Below, piece after piece: positions 62,696 through 64,000 of a stretch of 64,000 nt of DNA (the stretch's first letter is position 1; the number at the start of each line of letters is the position of its first letter). Made by a program: the position numbers and the translations under genes. The notes beneath the pieces were generated by a model. That model had not been told where the DNA came from. It made no database searches and saw only the letters and a list, made by a program, of their open reading frames with translations. Source of the stretch: a virus. Location: positions 20,199 through 84,198 of IMG/VR virus record IMGVR_UViG_3300037875_000559; one strand, given 5' to 3'.

Positions 62696-64000
62696 TGAAG
62701 TTTCTCAACGATCTTCGTCAAGGCAAAGATCCTCTAGGGTCTTCTTCTCAGAGTAAGACTAACTTTATAGACTATATCTCAGAGCAAGTCTCTCTCAACT
62801 TAGCTAACGCCACAGCTTCTAACTATAATTTTCAGCACTATGGCTCTAATCAAAGAATATTTTTTGAGGCAGTGGCTAAAATCATTGCAGAAGTATTTAT
62901 AGATATTTCAGATCTCCAAGACGACTCTTCTTTCTCAGACTTAAGACCTGAGTTTATTTATTCAAAACTCCTGTCTTTGATCTTTGAAGATGAGAACATC
63001 CCTAATATTTCAGACACCGTAAAATTAAAGAACCTTTGTGAAGAAATAGTACAAAGTCTTCTTTCAGGTTCTACAGAAGAAAGTATTTCCAAAGCTTTAG
63101 AGAGTACAAAGGATGGGGATCTGATAGAGCTGAGAAAAATAAGTCAGCATATTATTTCTATTTATTCTTCTACTATCAGATACACAGAAAACCCTACAGA
63201 CCAGACTACTGTCAAACATAGACACATTGTCTATGCTCAGTCTAAAGGGTTGGGGTCTACTTCTGCTCCAATCGGTAAGAGTTGGGGCGAAGGACTCCAC
63301 TACCATGAAGTAATAGATGGAGTAGTTCAACCTTATAAGGGACATACACATTCTTTGGAACTTGGTATTTCTTCAAGTTCTCTTGAAGAGCAAGAGAACC
63401 TAAGAAAAGTTCTCAAGACAACTAAACCTGCCCATCTAAAAATAGGGGAGATTTCTTCTGTTCTTGAAGAAAATATCTCTAAGCCAAGTGGGACTACTCT
63501 TAACTTTAAAAAAGAGGATGGTGTAGTTTCTGAAATAATCCCACAGAATGAAGAGAGTTTTATTTTTTCTTTGGGGAGTTCCCACCAAGAAAACATGAGA
63601 AAAGTAAGAGCAGGTACTTGGGAGAACGTACTTCTTTGTTATTATAACAATCAAAAAGTCAGAATATCTCAAGCTCTCGTGTCTGTTTTAGACAGTGTTT
63701 CTATTGGAGGAAAACGGAGAACCGTAAAGAGTATAGAAGACGTGACAGCTCCGGATGGCGTGTACGATGTAAACATAGTCAGACATAATAGGATTGGGTC
63801 TTATACCATTACAAATGGGTTTATTTCTTTAGATGAAAGAATCGGAAATAACGAGGTTCTTATAATAGAGGGACAAGCTTATTTCTCGGACAAGAGGGCA
63901 AAAAATCTTTATTACTTGAGAGCCTCAGAAATCACACTTGATTCTGCTATAGGTGTCCAAGCAGGACTGCAAGAAATAACTTTTTTAGAGTATAGCTGGA
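62695..64000 (+). CDS. Baseplate or tail protein, runs off window end
   Basis: ATG 62695 overlaps the previous stop (TAATG); the frame stays open for 435 codons to the window end. The N-terminal 150 residues are helical with repeated aromatic pairs, followed by a basic segment at about 160-190 (KHRHIVYAQSKG) and beta-rich sequence. Position after the gp6-like gene suggests another baseplate wedge component, perhaps gp7-like, though no family match is clear. Confidence 0.6.
   Translation, partial: MKFLNDLRQGKDPLGSSSQSKTNFIDYISEQVSLNLANATASNYNFQHYGSNQRIFFEAVAKIIAEVFIDISDLQDDSSFSDLRPEFIYSKLLSLIFEDENIPNISDTVKLKNLCEEIVQSLLSGSTEESISKALESTKDGDLIELRKISQHIISIYSSTIRYTENPTDQTTVKHRHIVYAQSKGLGSTSAPIGKSWGEGLHYHEVIDGVVQPYKGHTHSLELGISSSSLEEQENLRKVLKTTKPAHLKIGEISSVLEENISKPSGTTLNFKKEDGVVSEIIPQNEESFIFSLGSSHQENMRKVRAGTWENVLLCYYNNQKVRISQALVSVLDSVSIGGKRRTVKSIEDVTAPDGVYDVNIVRHNRIGSYTITNGFISLDERIGNNEVLIIEGQAYFSDKRAKNLYYLRASEITLDSAIGVQAGLQEITFLEYSW

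Overview
The window is a stretch of a large tailed-phage genome, most likely a myovirus with a contractile tail. It carries a tail tube, a tail-assembly chaperone, a 1213-residue tape measure, a baseplate hub and OB-fold spike, a gp25-like wedge protein and a baseplate J/gp6-like protein, together with a complete phage-style replication block. Coding density is very high: no gap exceeds 300 bases, many genes overlap by 1-4 bases, and several convergent genes share stop-codon bases. Ribosome binding sites are mostly AGGAG-type. A lipoprotein with a normal lipobox points to a bacterial host, which I cannot name. I found no tRNA, rRNA, CRISPR array, transposon or integrase.

Layout. 1-9.2 kb: accessory and probable head-packaged proteins (SNase-like nuclease, GNAT-like protein, a 588-residue protein with a hydrophobic hairpin), a GIY-YIG nuclease, a membrane coiled-coil protein, a DUF2325-like protein with an 18-bp tandem repeat, and a deoxynucleoside kinase. 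9.2-23.5 kb: tail tube, chaperone, tape measure, baseplate hub and spike. 23.5-30.6 kb: hypothetical genes, a C39-like peptidase, two small beta proteins, a repeat-bearing probable core protein, and a WGR-domain protein. 30.6-35.9 kb (minus): repeat lipoprotein, HAD phosphatase-like protein, histone H1-like protein, and family A DNA polymerase. 35.9-41.4 kb: small membrane protein, GNAT-like proteins, topoisomerase IB, and a stand-alone primase zinc domain. 51.1-41.4 kb (minus): SNF2 helicase, degenerate AAA+ loader-like protein, DnaB-like helicase, four methyltransferases, an ABC-ATPase/GNAT fusion, and a T5orf172-type GIY-YIG protein. 51.2-64 kb: HExxH membrane protein, CapA-like phosphoesterase, Nudix hydrolase, sigma-like factor, a 1281-residue unknown, and baseplate wedge genes running off the end.

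How it may work together. (1) Four methyltransferases and the ABC-GNAT protein follow the replicative helicase in one minus-strand run. All five end in a short aromatic or QxxLF-like tail (QDNFF, TENFF, QEYFF, QVDLF, SDNFF) that resembles sliding-clamp-binding motifs. I infer a replication-coupled DNA modification system recruited to the clamp. (2) The heptamer AGAAATA/TATTTCT is extremely over-represented on both strands and in several codon phases. It is a candidate modification or recognition word. (3) About a dozen otherwise unrelated proteins share a short amphipathic N-terminal helix resembling T4-type capsid-targeting sequences, which suggests that topoisomerase IB, WGR, HAD and GNAT proteins are packaged and injected. 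These three points are the best candidates for undescribed biology here. All are read by eye and need computation to confirm.
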